NCBI GenBank assembly: GCA_003577005.1
Contig: QEUW01000202.1
Coordinates: forward strand, 1 to 13,355
Length of the DNA stretch: 13,355 nt
Direction: 5' to 3'
Origin: Chloroflexota bacterium
Lineage (GTDB): Bacteria > Chloroflexota > Anaerolineae > Caldilineales > Caldilineaceae
Positions 5,127-12,761 of the stretch are shown here, one piece after another. Position numbers and translations under genes: made by a program. The notes beneath the pieces are model-generated. The model was given only the letters and a program-made list of their open reading frames with translations, did not search any database and was not told the origin of the DNA. How positions within the stretch are numbered: position 1 is the stretch's first letter; each line of letters opens with the position of its first letter.

Positions 5127-6755
5127 CTAGATCTGCCTGGCCTGCTCGCGCAGGATAAACTTTTGCACCTTGCCGGTCGAGGTCTTGGGCAGGGGGCCAA
5201 AGATGACCGTTTTGGGCGCCTTGAAGTGGGCGAGGTTTTGGCGGCAGAAGTCGATAATCTCGGCCTCGGTAGTCTCCATGCCCGGGCGGAGCGTGACAAA
5301 GGCGCAGGGCGTCTCGCCCCACTTTTCATCGGGCCGGGCAACGACGGCGGCTTCGAGAATGGCCGGGTGCCGGTAGAGCACATTCTCCACTTCGATGGTG
5401 GAGATATTTTCCCCGCCCGAGATGATGATGTCCTTGGCCCGATCCTTGAGTTCAATATAGCCGTCGGGGTGCAGCACGCCCAGGTCGCCGCTGTGGAACC
5501 AGCCGTCGCGAAATGCTTCGTTCGTCGCCTTTTCGTTTTTGAGATAGCCCATCATCACGATGTTGCCGCGGAAGAGCACCTCGCCCAACGTCTGGCCGTC
5601 GGCGGGGACGGGCTCCATCGTCACTGGGTCGGCCACTGTCAGCCCGTCGAGCATGTGATAGCGCACGCCCTGGCGCGCCTTGAGCCGGGCCTGCTCTTCG
5701 ATGGGCAGATCGCCCCACTCGGTATGCCAGTCACACATCACCGCTGGGCCATAGGTTTCGGTCAGGCCATAGACGTGGGTGATCTCAAACTGATTCTCGG
5801 CCATGGCCTGGAGGACGGCGGCGGGCGGCGGTGCGGCGGCGATCATGCCTTTGACCAGCTGTTTCTTTTTGGTCCGCACCTCAGCCGGCGCGTTGATCAG
5901 CATATAGTGAACGGTGGGTGCACCGCAGTAGTGCGTCACCCCTTCGCGCTCGAAAAGGTCGTAGATCTGATTTACATCGACCCGACGCAGACAGACGTTG
6001 GTGCCGACCACCGCGGCCAGCGTCCACGGGAAGCACCAGCCGTTGCAGTGGAACATGGGCAGCGTCCACAGATAGACCGGGTGCTTGGGCAACTCCCAGG
6101 CCAGCACGTTGTTGACCGCATTCAGGTAGGCGCCGCGATGGTGATAGACGACGCCCTTGGGGTTGCCCGTGGTGCCGGAGGTGTAATTGAGGCTGATGGG
6201 CGACCACTCGTCTGCCGGCGGTTGCCAGCCAAAGTCTGGATCGCCCTCGGCCAAAAAGGAGTCGTAGGTTGTCCCACCCAACAGTTCACCGCCCTGAGCA
6301 AGTGGATCATCGATGTCGATCACGAACAGCGACCGACCCAGCTTGTTCAACGCCTCTTTGATGATGGTCGAAGCTTCACGATCGGTGAACAGCGCTTTCG
6401 CTTCGCCATGTTCAAGGATAAAGGCAATCGTCGCTGCATCGAGCCGGGTGTTGATGGTGTTGAGCACCGCGCCGGCCATGGGCACACCGTAATGTAACTC
6501 AAAGGTTTCGGGCGTGTTGTAACCCATAACCGCCACTGTATCACCCGCGCCAATCCCCCGTCGCTGCAACGCCGATGCCAGCCGCCGGCAACGGGTATAG
6601 GTCTCTGCCCACGCATAGCGCCGCACACCGTGTACGATCGACGTATGGTGCGGATAGACCTGTGCGGCGCGGGTGAGAAACGTCAATGGCGTCAGCGGCG
6701 CAAAGTTGGCCGGATTTTTGTCCAGGCCGGTGCTGTACGGATTGGATAGCGACAT
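5127..6755 (-). CDS. Acyl-CoA synthetase (AMP-forming), AAE1/BZO1- and DmdB-like clade
   Basis: This 542-aa enzyme activates a carboxylic acid with ATP, via an acyl-adenylate, to its CoA thioester. All ANL-superfamily motifs are present: the P-loop YTSGTTGNPKG (191-201), YGLTET (329-334), HSGDLG with D424, KDRAKD with R439, and the catalytic lysine K529 in TSTGK. The start MSLSNPYSTGLDKNPANFAPLTPLTFL is characteristic of the plant AAE1/BZO1 and bacterial DmdB (methylmercaptopropionate-CoA ligase) group, usually acting on short-chain or aromatic acids; the substrate cannot be told from the sequence. The ATG (6753-6755) is supported by this conserved N-terminus; AGGTAG about 9 bases upstream is a weak Shine-Dalgarno. 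It is the first gene of the minus-strand block, behind a good promoter near 6815-6842. Confidence 0.96.
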   Translation of the reverse strand: MSLSNPYSTGLDKNPANFAPLTPLTFLTRAAQVYPHHTSIVHGVRRYAWAETYTRCRRLASALQRRGIGAGDTVAVMGYNTPETFELHYGVPMAGAVLNTINTRLDAATIAFILEHGEAKALFTDREASTIIKEALNKLGRSLFVIDIDDPLAQGGELLGGTTYDSFLAEGDPDFGWQPPADEWSPISLNYTSGTTGNPKGVVYHHRGAYLNAVNNVLAWELPKHPVYLWTLPMFHCNGWCFPWTLAAVVGTNVCLRRVDVNQIYDLFEREGVTHYCGAPTVHYMLINAPAEVRTKKKQLVKGMIAAAPPPAAVLQAMAENQFEITHVYGLTETYGPAVMCDWHTEWGDLPIEEQARLKARQGVRYHMLDGLTVADPVTMEPVPADGQTLGEVLFRGNIVMMGYLKNEKATNEAFRDGWFHSGDLGVLHPDGYIELKDRAKDIIISGGENISTIEVENVLYRHPAILEAAVVARPDEKWGETPCAFVTLRPGMETTEAEIIDFCRQNLAHFKAPKTVIFGPLPKTSTGKVQKFILREQARQI

Positions 6756-6814
6756 GGGAGTGATCTACCTCAGCTTGTTGGGAAAGACGGCTCAGGCGAC
6801 TACATGTGTTTTAC

Positions 6815-6842
6815 ATTATACAACATACTGGGTGTGATACAA
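6815..6842 (-). promoter_or_regulatory. Candidate sigma-70 promoter of the minus-strand block
   Basis: On the minus strand a perfect TATAAT lies at 6815-6820, preceded after 16 bases by TTGTAT (6837-6842). Transcription would begin near 6808, about 50 bases before the acyl-CoA synthetase ATG. This is the only consensus -10 hexamer I see upstream of that gene. Confidence 0.5.
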
Positions 6843-6885
6843 GACACCTGGTGCATCTGGGGGCATGCAAAAGTTGGACTCTGAT

Positions 6886-6914
6886 TTGCACATTTCGCCA
6901 GATTCAGATATGCT
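6886..6914 (+). promoter_or_regulatory. Candidate sigma-70 promoter of the RHH/PIN toxin-antitoxin pair
   Basis: TTGCAC (6886-6891) and TATGCT (6909-6914) are separated by 17 bases, with a start expected near 6921. This leaves a leader of about 45 bases before the antitoxin ATG at 6965. The candidate operator repeats at 6919-6950 cover the predicted start site. Confidence 0.4.
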
Positions 6915-6918
6915 ATGT

Positions 6919-6950
6919 GCATGTGCATACTCGACCAGAGCATGTGTATA
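6919..6950. promoter_or_regulatory. Pair of 11-bp direct repeats, candidate antitoxin operator
   Basis: GCATGTGCATA (6919-6929) and GCATGTGTATA (6940-6950) differ at one base and are 21 bp apart, two helical turns. They lie between the candidate -10 and the antitoxin start. A further CATGTG is at 6803-6808, close to the divergent promoter. RHH antitoxins commonly bind repeated short sites on their own promoter, so this is a plausible autoregulatory operator; binding is inferred. Confidence 0.45.
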
Positions 6951-6964
6951 GGATCACGGGATTT

Positions 6965-7225
6965 ATGACAACCCTGACAAAACGTGTGCAAGTGCTCTTC
7001 CCTGAGGAGTTATGGCTTCGGCTCGTCCGGAAAGCCGATGCGCAGCAGCGTTCGGTTGGTTCATTGATTCGCGAGGCAGTGGAACAGGTCTACTTTGCAA
7101 CGCCAGATGAGCAACGTGCGGATCGACGGCGTATGGTTGCCGAACTGATTTCCATGGATCTGCCCGTGGCTGATTGGCAACAAATGGAATCCGAATCAAC
7201 GGCGCGAGGGTGCTGGGATGAGTGA
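6965..7225 (+). CDS. Ribbon-helix-helix (VapB-type) antitoxin
   Basis: An 86-aa protein. Residues 4-45 form the RHH pattern: a strand (KRVQVLFPEEL), a helix (LWLRLVRKADAQ) and a second helix (SVGSLIREAVEQVYF). The C-terminal tail, rich in Glu with two Trp (W71 and W84), would wrap the toxin. ATG 6965 is preferred because the RHH strand begins right after it; the frame is open further upstream, but that part encodes no conserved pattern and would overlap the candidate promoter. The stop overlaps the toxin start by 8 bases, giving coupled synthesis. AGGAT, 13 bases upstream, is a weak Shine-Dalgarno. Confidence 0.88.
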   Translation: MTTLTKRVQVLFPEELWLRLVRKADAQQRSVGSLIREAVEQVYFATPDEQRADRRRMVAELISMDLPVADWQQMESESTARGCWDE

Positions 7226-7670
7226 TGACATCTATTTCATCGATGCCAATGTCATCATGTACGCCGTGGGCGCAGCGCACCCGCTAAAGGCGCCGTGCGC
7301 GCAGATCATGGCCGATATCGGGGACCAGCAAATCCGCTCAGTTACGAGCGTCGAAGTTCTCCAAGAAATCCTACACCGCTTCAGCGCATTGAAGCGCCGC
7401 CACGATGCAATCACCATTGTTCAGCGATTGGCATTTCTAGTCGACGAGGTCCTGCCCATCACACCGGCTGACATGAAGCGGGCATTGACCGTCCATCAGC
7501 AATTCGATGAGTTGATGGTGCGCGATTCGCTCCACGCGGCGACGATGCTGAACCACGGTCTGACGAGGATTGTCACCGCTGATGCTCACTTCGATGGGTT
7601 GCCAGGCATTGTGCGTATTGACCCCAGACATTGGCAAGCGCATCGAACAGGCATGTCCGCCCCAGCGTAG
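7218..7670 (+). CDS. vapC: PIN-domain toxin (VapC-type ribonuclease)
   Basis: A 150-aa PIN nuclease. The first acidic residue is D9 in FIDANVIMYA; the others are E46 or E50 (SVEVLQEI), D103 (VRDSLHAA) and D122 (VTADAHFD, with D126 nearby), which together hold the Mg ions used to cut RNA. All are present, so it should be active. It overlaps the RHH antitoxin gene by 8 bases. VapC toxins usually cut initiator tRNA, other tRNAs or the sarcin-ricin loop; the target here is unknown. The 3' end converges on the cyclase-family gene with 16 bases between the stop codons. Confidence 0.93.
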   Translation: MSDDIYFIDANVIMYAVGAAHPLKAPCAQIMADIGDQQIRSVTSVEVLQEILHRFSALKRRHDAITIVQRLAFLVDEVLPITPADMKRALTVHQQFDELMVRDSLHAATMLNHGLTRIVTADAHFDGLPGIVRIDPRHWQAHRTGMSAPA

Positions 7671-7685
7671 ACCCTTTCTGGGGTC
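7670..7685. terminator. Small hairpin between convergent genes, weak terminator candidate
   Basis: GACCC (7670-7674) pairs with GGGTC (7681-7685) around a 6-base loop, between the stop codons of the PIN toxin and the cyclase-family gene. There is no T-tract. The right arm could also form a 9-bp pairing with GACCCCAGA at 7620-7628. The position suits a two-way terminator, but the structure is weak. Confidence 0.25.
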
Positions 7686-7686
7686 G

Positions 7687-8475
7687 TTACTCATCTAGCC
7701 AGGCCACACAGCGGCAGAAGGCCGCCTCACCCCCCTTGAACTTCCAGGGGAATACGCCCAGCGTCAACCGCTTGTTCTGCAGTTCCGGCGCGCCGATCTG
7801 CCCGCCCACGTTTTCTACATGGATGCAGTCGTGGGGGAAGAGCGCGTTGTGGGTCAGTTGGTAGGCCGAATCGGGGAAGAGCACGTCGATCTGGTCGGCG
7901 CCGAACTTAGCCTCGCACTGGGCGCGCACCTTCTGCCAGTGCTCCAACCCGCCGCGGCCCAAGAAGCGCCCAATGGGCAGATTCATGGGGTGGTCGGTGG
8001 AGACCATATCGACAGCCCAAATCTTGATCTTCTTGTCCAGCAGCCACTCGCAGATGCTGTAGTGCGGGCCAGGGTGGCGGTGGAGATATTTCTCTTCGTC
8101 GGCATCGGGGCCATAGTAGGCATACTTGTGCCAGCCGGTGTGGATAAAGAGGATGTCGCCCTCGCGCACTTCCACGCGCTTTTCGATATCTTCGGGATAG
8201 AACATGTCCAGTTCATCCAGATAACTGAGATCGACAATCACGCCCGGCCCCCACAGCCATTCGATGGGGATCTGGTCAATCGTCTTGCCTTTGGTGACAA
8301 AGTGCTTGGGCGCGTCGAGGTGGGTGCCCATGTGGTTGGAACTGGTGATCAACTGGGCGTTGACGCCATGTTCGGCCTTGCGCTTGAAATACTTAACCTC
8401 GAAGGGCGGGTAAAAAGGCCAGAATGAGGCGTCGGCGTCGAGGTCCTGCGAGAGATCGTAGATTTTGGATGGCAT
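7687..8475 (-). CDS. Cyclase / kynurenine formamidase-family metal-dependent hydrolase
   Basis: A 262-aa protein with the family signature HMGTHLDAPKH (residues 48-58), matching HxGTHxDxPxH; H48, H52 and D54 are the expected metal ligands and H58 the catalytic histidine. The family includes KynB-type arylformamidases, isatin hydrolase and polyketide-cyclase-like proteins, all hydrolysing amide or lactam bonds. At 262 aa it is longer than KynB (about 210), and closer to isatin hydrolase-like members; substrate undetermined. The start ATG (8473-8475) follows GGAAGAG by a few bases. It stands alone on the minus strand, divergent from the large regulator, and might belong to the same catabolic theme as the molybdenum hydroxylase. 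Confidence 0.9.
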   Translation of the reverse strand: MPSKIYDLSQDLDADASFWPFYPPFEVKYFKRKAEHGVNAQLITSSNHMGTHLDAPKHFVTKGKTIDQIPIEWLWGPGVIVDLSYLDELDMFYPEDIEKRVEVREGDILFIHTGWHKYAYYGPDADEEKYLHRHPGPHYSICEWLLDKKIKIWAVDMVSTDHPMNLPIGRFLGRGGLEHWQKVRAQCEAKFGADQIDVLFPDSAYQLTHNALFPHDCIHVENVGGQIGAPELQNKRLTLGVFPWKFKGGEAAFCRCVAWLDE

Positions 8476-8612
8476 AGCTCTCTTCCGCTTGATAGGGTCG
8501 CTTGATGGTGATCAATCGTTTCGTGGCTTGTGCGTAGTACAACCGCTGGTGAGTCGGTAACATCATATCACAGATGGCTTGTTTTATGTAGCCAGACGCT
8601 GCCGTGGGGTGA

Positions 8613-8627
8613 AAGTATGCTATACTT
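8613..8627. promoter_or_regulatory. 15-bp palindrome overlapping a TATACT hexamer, possible operator
   Basis: AAGTAT and ATACTT form a perfect inverted repeat around GCT. The right half contains TATACT (8621-8626), a possible plus-strand -10, but the expected -35 position (about 8598-8603) is poor. A regulator of the divergent genes could bind here; this is inference from position and symmetry. Confidence 0.3.
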
Positions 8628-8700
8628 CTTCCTCAGGCGGAAGGACCCTAACCGCCGCTCGAAACTGAACGGTGGCGCTCTTGGAGCACTACACGAGTGG

Positions 8701-8721
8701 CAAACGACAAATGACAAGAGA
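8701..8721. repeat. Three heptanucleotide repeat units
   Basis: CAAACGA, CAAATGA and CAAGAGA follow without gaps. They belong to the same family as the units at 3573-3600 (AAATGAC, AAAGGAC in another phase). The array lies 45 bases before the GTG start of the large regulator. Confidence 0.65.
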
Positions 8722-8765
8722 CATAATCTCTTTTGATGGCAAGATCGCCAGATTCTAGATCATGA

Positions 8766-11700
8766 GTGGGACAACCTTCGCTGGCCGACACGATGCTGCA
8801 CTACTCAACCCTTACTACCCCATTGATTGGGCGCTCGGCGCAACTGGCGGTGTTGCGCACGGCATTGGCTGACGCGCAGAACCGCACCGGCGGCTGTGTG
8901 ATTCTGGCTGGAGAAGCCGGCGTCGGCAAATCGCGGCTCGTACGCGAGGTACGTAGTGAGGCGCTGTTGCAGGGTTTTTTGCTGTTGCAAGGGCGTTGTT
9001 TTGAGGCCGATTGCATCTTCCCCTTTGCGCCGATTGCGGATCTCTTGCGTTCGTTCTACTCAGGCCTTGCGCCGGACGCGATGGTGGGCGCGCTTCCGCA
9101 GGGGGCAGCCGCACTTGCCACCCTCTTGCCTGAGTTGTCGTTGCACCAGCCGGCCGCTCCATCTACTGTAAGGCCGGGAATCGAGCAGGAAAAACGCCAC
9201 CTCTTTCACGCATTTGCACACTTTGTGCAATACGCTGCTGCACCCGTGTTGCTCATTGTCGAGGACCTACACTGGTGTGATGATGTAAGCCTTGAATGCC
9301 TGCTCTATCTGGCCCGCCAAATTGCCGGCCAGCCGGTGCTGTTGCTCTTTACCTATCGTAACGATGAGGAGCGCCCGGCAGTGGGGCGCTTTTTGGCGGC
9401 GTTGGAACGTGAACGGCTGGCGTATGAAGTGACGCTGCCACGCCTTGCCTCCCACGAAACGGCGGCCATGATCCGCGCCATCTTTGCCCAGACCCATCCC
9501 GTGCGCGCTGAATTTGTCACCACATTGCACACCCTCACGGACGGCAACCCCTTCTTTATCGAAGAGTCGTTGCGCGCCCTGGTCGAAGCTGGCGATATTT
9601 TCCCGACCGATGGCGTCTGGACGCGCAAGGCAATCAACGATCTGCGCATTCCGCGCACCGTGCAGGACGCCGTACAGCGGCGTACAGCACGTCTCAGCCC
9701 GGCGGCTTACCGGGTGCTGACCCTGGCCGCAGTGGCGGGGCGGCGTTTTGATTTTCCCCTGTTGCAGCACCTGACCGGAGAGGATGAGACAACCCTGCTG
9801 GCGTTGATCAAGGAGTTGATCGCCGCCCAACTGGTGGCCGAGGAGAGCAGCGACCGCTTTGTCTTCCGCCATGCGCTGACGCGCCAGGCTATCTATGCTG
9901 GCCTGTTGGCGCGCGAGCGCCAGATAATGCACCGCCTGATCTTTGCCGCGTTGGAACAAGGCGCTGTCCACCAGGCCGAACCACCGCTGGCCGACCTGGC
10001 CGGCCACGCCTACGCCGCCGAAGAGTGGCCGGGGGTATTGGCCTATGCGCAGCGCGCTGGCGAGGACGCGCTGGCGCTCTATGCCCCACAGAGTGCGCTG
10101 GAACAGTTGACGCGCGCACTAGAAGCCGCGCAACGCCTGCAACAGGAGCCGTCCAGTTCGCTCCACCGCACGCGGGGTCGAGCCTTTGCGCTCCTGAGCG
10201 ATTTTACCAGCGCCGAGGCCGAGTATGAACGCGCACTGGCCCTTGCCCGCACCGGGCGCGACCCGGCGGAGGAGTGGCACTGTTTGATCGAGTTGGGTGC
10301 GCTAGCCCAGGAATACGACTTTCAGCGAGCGGGTGACTTTTTTCACCAGGCGCTGGCCGTTGCGCGCACGCAACAGCAACCGGCTCTGGTGGCTCCGACC
10401 CTCAACTGGTTAGGGCGGTGGCACTCCATGATGGATCAACCTGAAGAGGCCCGCCATCTGCAACAAGAAGCGCTGGCGATCTTGCAGACGACCGGTGACC
10501 TGCCTGGAGCGGCCGCCACCCTGAGTTTTCTGGGCTGGAGTTGCTATGTTGGCGCCGATCTCTTGGCGACAGCAGCGTATTACACCCAGGCCGCCGACCT
10601 CTGCCGCGCACTGGATGAGCGCCATTGGCTGGTCTTTTGTCTGACCGGACTCCTTGCGCGCGGAGGAGACTATTTCAACCAGGCCGCCGGCTGTCTACCG
10701 GTCGCTACGGCCCAGTTGCTGCATGAGGGGGAAGCCGCCATTGCGTTGGCCCGGCAGATTGGCTACCGGTCGGGCGAGGCGCGCGCCTTGATCTGGTTGG
10801 CGTTGGCGCTGCTCCCACGCGGCGAGTATGCCCGTTGCCTGGCCTGTGCGCAGACAGCCCTGCGGATCGCTAAGGAGGATCAGCAGCCGCGCTATGTCGC
10901 CACAGCGCACATGGCGTTGGGTGCGCTCTATCTCGAACTGCTGGCGACGCCGCGTGCGGTGGAGCATTTGGAGCGAGGGCGGCAACTGGCCGAAACAGTG
11001 AATTCGCCCAATATCCACCGCACCGCACTGGCATTGAGCGCGGCGGCGGCTGTTGCCCAACGCCAATTTGACATCGCCCAGGCCCTCCTCGATCAAGCCC
11101 GCACGGGCGACGGCCTTCCTCTTACATTCTCGCAGCGCCTGCTCTGGGCCGTGCGGGCGGAACTGGCGCTTGGTCGCGGCCAACCCGAGGTTGCGCTCGA
11201 CCTGGTTGACGGTCTGACCGCCGCGTCCGTCCGTCCGCTGGACCGCGCAGATGAGGCGGATGAAGCCGTGATCCCTGCCCTGTGGCGGCTGTGGGGGGAG
11301 GCGCTGTTGGCCGCCGGCCGGATCGAGGAGGCAGAGGCGGTGCTCCAGTCGGCGCGTCGCGCTGCACAGACGCACGCAGCGCGCACATGGCTCTGGCGGA
11401 TTCATGCAAGCCTGGCCCGGCTCTATCAAACCCGGCGGCTAGCCGACCGGGCGTGGACGGAGCTCTCCGCCGCGCAGACGCTTGTCGACGAATTGGCTGC
11501 GTCGCTGGATGATGACTCATTGCGCGAATACTTTGTCCGCCAAGCCGCGATGCAAATGCCCAAACTCACGCCCCCTACCCGCCTGCGGAAGGCAAAACAG
11601 GTCTTTGGCGGCCTGACTGGCCGCGAGCGCGAGGTTGTTACGTTGGTCGCGCAGGGCCAATCCAACCGTGCGATCGCTGCTGCGCTGGTCGTCAGCGAGC

Positions 11701-11810
11701 GTACTGCCGCCAAGCATGTGGAAAACATTCTCGCCAAATTGGGTTTGCAGACGCGGGCGCAGATTGCGGCCTGGGCGGTTGAACGAGGGCAACAGGTTTC
11801 CACGGAGTGA
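8766..11810 (+). CDS. LAL-type regulator: AAA ATPase, TPR region and LuxR helix-turn-helix
   Basis: A 1014-aa cytoplasmic regulator of the MalT/LAL class. The ATPase module has Walker A GEAGVGKS (49-56) and Walker B VLLIVED (161-167), followed by a long alpha-helical, Ala/Leu-rich region (about 430-900) with TPR-like units, probably the inducer-sensing part. The LuxR HTH is at about 948-1010 ([19 protein letters not shown] to [17 protein letters not shown]). Such proteins are normally activators that oligomerise with ATP and ligand. Two starts are possible, GTG 8766 and ATG 8793 (residue 10); homology begins at TPLIGRS after both and neither has a good Shine-Dalgarno. An ATG at 8762 is in another frame and soon stops. 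Candidate targets are the adjacent hydrolase or the divergent cyclase gene; inferred from position only. Confidence 0.94.
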   Translation: MGQPSLADTMLHYSTLTTPLIGRSAQLAVLRTALADAQNRTGGCVILAGEAGVGKSRLVREVRSEALLQGFLLLQGRCFEADCIFPFAPIADLLRSFYSGLAPDAMVGALPQGAAALATLLPELSLHQPAAPSTVRPGIEQEKRHLFHAFAHFVQYAAAPVLLIVEDLHWCDDVSLECLLYLARQIAGQPVLLLFTYRNDEERPAVGRFLAALERERLAYEVTLPRLASHETAAMIRAIFAQTHPVRAEFVTTLHTLTDGNPFFIEESLRALVEAGDIFPTDGVWTRKAINDLRIPRTVQDAVQRRTARLSPAAYRVLTLAAVAGRRFDFPLLQHLTGEDETTLLALIKELIAAQLVAEESSDRFVFRHALTRQAIYAGLLARERQIMHRLIFAALEQGAVHQAEPPLADLAGHAYAAEEWPGVLAYAQRAGEDALALYAPQSALEQLTRALEAAQRLQQEPSSSLHRTRGRAFALLSDFTSAEAEYERALALARTGRDPAEEWHCLIELGALAQEYDFQRAGDFFHQALAVARTQQQPALVAPTLNWLGRWHSMMDQPEEARHLQQEALAILQTTGDLPGAAATLSFLGWSCYVGADLLATAAYYTQAADLCRALDERHWLVFCLTGLLARGGDYFNQAAGCLPVATAQLLHEGEAAIALARQIGYRSGEARALIWLALALLPRGEYARCLACAQTALRIAKEDQQPRYVATAHMALGALYLELLATPRAVEHLERGRQLAETVNSPNIHRTALALSAAAAVAQRQFDIAQALLDQARTGDGLPLTFSQRLLWAVRAELALGRGQPEVALDLVDGLTAASVRPLDRADEADEAVIPALWRLWGEALLAAGRIEEAEAVLQSARRAAQTHAARTWLWRIHASLARLYQTRRLADRAWTELSAAQTLVDELAASLDDDSLREYFVRQAAMQMPKLTPPTRLRKAKQVFGGLTGREREVVTLVAQGQSNRAIAAALVVSERTAAKHVENILAKLGLQTRAQIAAWAVERGQQVSTE

Positions 11811-11825
11811 GCAAGAGGGCAAACC

Positions 11826-11862
11826 TACGTATCGGCGGCGCAGACCATTGAAAATCTACGTA
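11826..11862. promoter_or_regulatory. Two TACGTA palindromes 31 bp apart, possible regulator sites
   Basis: CTACGTAT occurs at 11825-11832 and again at 11856-11863, in the same orientation, each with the palindromic core TACGTA. The 31-bp distance is about three helical turns. They lie upstream of a possible -10 (TATACT, 11918-11923) of the alpha/beta hydrolase gene, where an activator would bind. Confidence 0.35.
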
Positions 11863-11917
11863 TTGCAACGCCGACAATCTCCGCCGTTCGGCCCATGTAC
11901 ACGCATTCGATTCTTCT

Positions 11918-11923
11918 TATACT
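11918..11923 (+). promoter_or_regulatory. Possible -10 element of the hydrolase gene
   Basis: TATACT lies about 60 bases before the hydrolase ATG. The hexamer expected at -35 (11895-11900, ATGTAC) matches poorly, so if this is a promoter it probably needs an activator. Read-through from the regulator gene is the alternative. Confidence 0.25.
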
Positions 11924-11967
11924 TGGGGCAGCTCGACCACGAGGTTGAGGAATGATGTAACTTAAGT

Positions 11968-11974
11968 AAAGGAG
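11968..11974 (+). promoter_or_regulatory. Strong Shine-Dalgarno of the alpha/beta hydrolase
   Basis: AAAGGAG ends 8 bases before the ATG at 11983 and fixes that start. It is the strongest ribosome binding site in the right half of the window. Confidence 0.85.
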
Positions 11975-11982
11975 AATCATCA

Positions 11983-12741
11983 ATGGAAACATATGTGCTG
12001 GTTCACGGTTCATGGCATGGCGCCTGGTGTTGGGCGAAGTTGCAATCATTGTTGCAAGCGCAGGGCCACAGAGTCATCACGCTTGATCTGCCTGGTCACG
12101 GCCAGGATCGAACACCGCCCGCTGAGATCACATTGCAACACTATGTCAACCGGGTCGTTGAGTGCCTCGAAGCCCAGACAGAACCGGTGATCCTTGTAGG
12201 GCACAGCATGGCCGGCGTTGTGGTCACGCAGAGTGCGGAATTGCGCCCAGACAAAATCAAGACCCTTGTCTATCTTTGCGCGTTCCTACCTCGGAACGGC
12301 GAGTATCTGCTCCAACTGGCGCAGGCGGACGCTGAGAGTCTGATCCTGCCCAATCTCACCATCAATGAAGCAGAGGGCTGGATTGCGCTGCCAGCACAGG
12401 CGCAGCAGGAAATCTTTTATTATGATTGCGCCAACGAAGATGCCGTGTGGGCCGTTGCCCACCTGACGCCCCACGAGCCGTTAGCGCCATTGGCGACGCC
12501 GGTGCAAACCAGCCTGGCAAACTTTGGACGCGTTCCGCGGGTCTATATCGAGTGCCTGGCGGACCGGGCGATGGGTCCTGCCACACAAAAACGGATGTAT
12601 GGTGCAACACCGTGCCATGCTGTCTTCTCACTCAACGGTGGCCACTCTCCGTTTCTGGCCGAGCCGGAGGCCCTGGCCGGGCATCTGTTGTCGGCAGCAA
12701 CGGTTGGTCAGGCGGTTGTCCTGGAGCCGGTTGGTTTATAA
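11983..12741 (+). CDS. Alpha/beta hydrolase, plant methylesterase / SABP2-like and EstC-like group
   Basis: A 252-aa soluble hydrolase. LVHGSWHGAWCW (6-17) carries the oxyanion-hole HGSWHG motif typical of plant methylesterases, hydroxynitrile lyases and bacterial EstC-type esterases. The catalytic triad is S75 in GHSMAG, D194 in CLADRAMGP and H221 in NGGHSPFLAEPE, all present. It probably cleaves a small ester or similar bond; the substrate is unknown. Transcribed in the same direction as the LAL regulator after a 172-base gap with its own possible regulatory sites, so it is a candidate target of that regulator. The last 15 or so residues (after LSAAT) extend beyond the usual end of the fold. 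Its stop is 20 bases from the stop of the convergent DUF1116 gene. Confidence 0.93.
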   Translation: METYVLVHGSWHGAWCWAKLQSLLQAQGHRVITLDLPGHGQDRTPPAEITLQHYVNRVVECLEAQTEPVILVGHSMAGVVVTQSAELRPDKIKTLVYLCAFLPRNGEYLLQLAQADAESLILPNLTINEAEGWIALPAQAQQEIFYYDCANEDAVWAVAHLTPHEPLAPLATPVQTSLANFGRVPRVYIECLADRAMGPATQKRMYGATPCHAVFSLNGGHSPFLAEPEALAGHLLSAATVGQAVVLEPVGL

Positions 12742-12761
12742 GCAAACAAAGCCCCGCCGGT

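Larger units (their letters stand above)
8476..8765. other. Intergenic region between divergent cyclase and regulator genes
   Basis: About 290 bases with no convincing gene; a 68-codon frame at 8530-8736 has no family features and runs through the repeat. The region holds a 15-bp palindrome (8613-8627) and three heptanucleotide repeat units (8701-8721). Promoters for both flanking genes should lie here, but I see no -35/-10 pair of good quality. Confidence 0.6.

Noticed and set aside
5163..6497. Plus-strand open frame (444 codons) opposite the acyl-CoA synthetase
   Set aside because: Antisense to a full-length AMP-binding enzyme with all motifs; no recognisable protein features.
6806..6964. 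N-terminal extension of the RHH antitoxin
   Set aside because: The open frame continues upstream, but it would span the candidate promoter and operator repeats, and the RHH strand begins directly after the ATG at 6965.
8530..8736. Small gene of 68 codons before the regulator
   Set aside because: No Shine-Dalgarno, no family resemblance, and its end is made of the heptad repeat (QTTNDKRH).
9267..11429. Minus-strand open frames (9267-10007 and 10695-11429) within the LAL regulator gene
   Set aside because: They lie opposite the continuous ATPase-TPR-LuxR frame and encode no recognisable domain.
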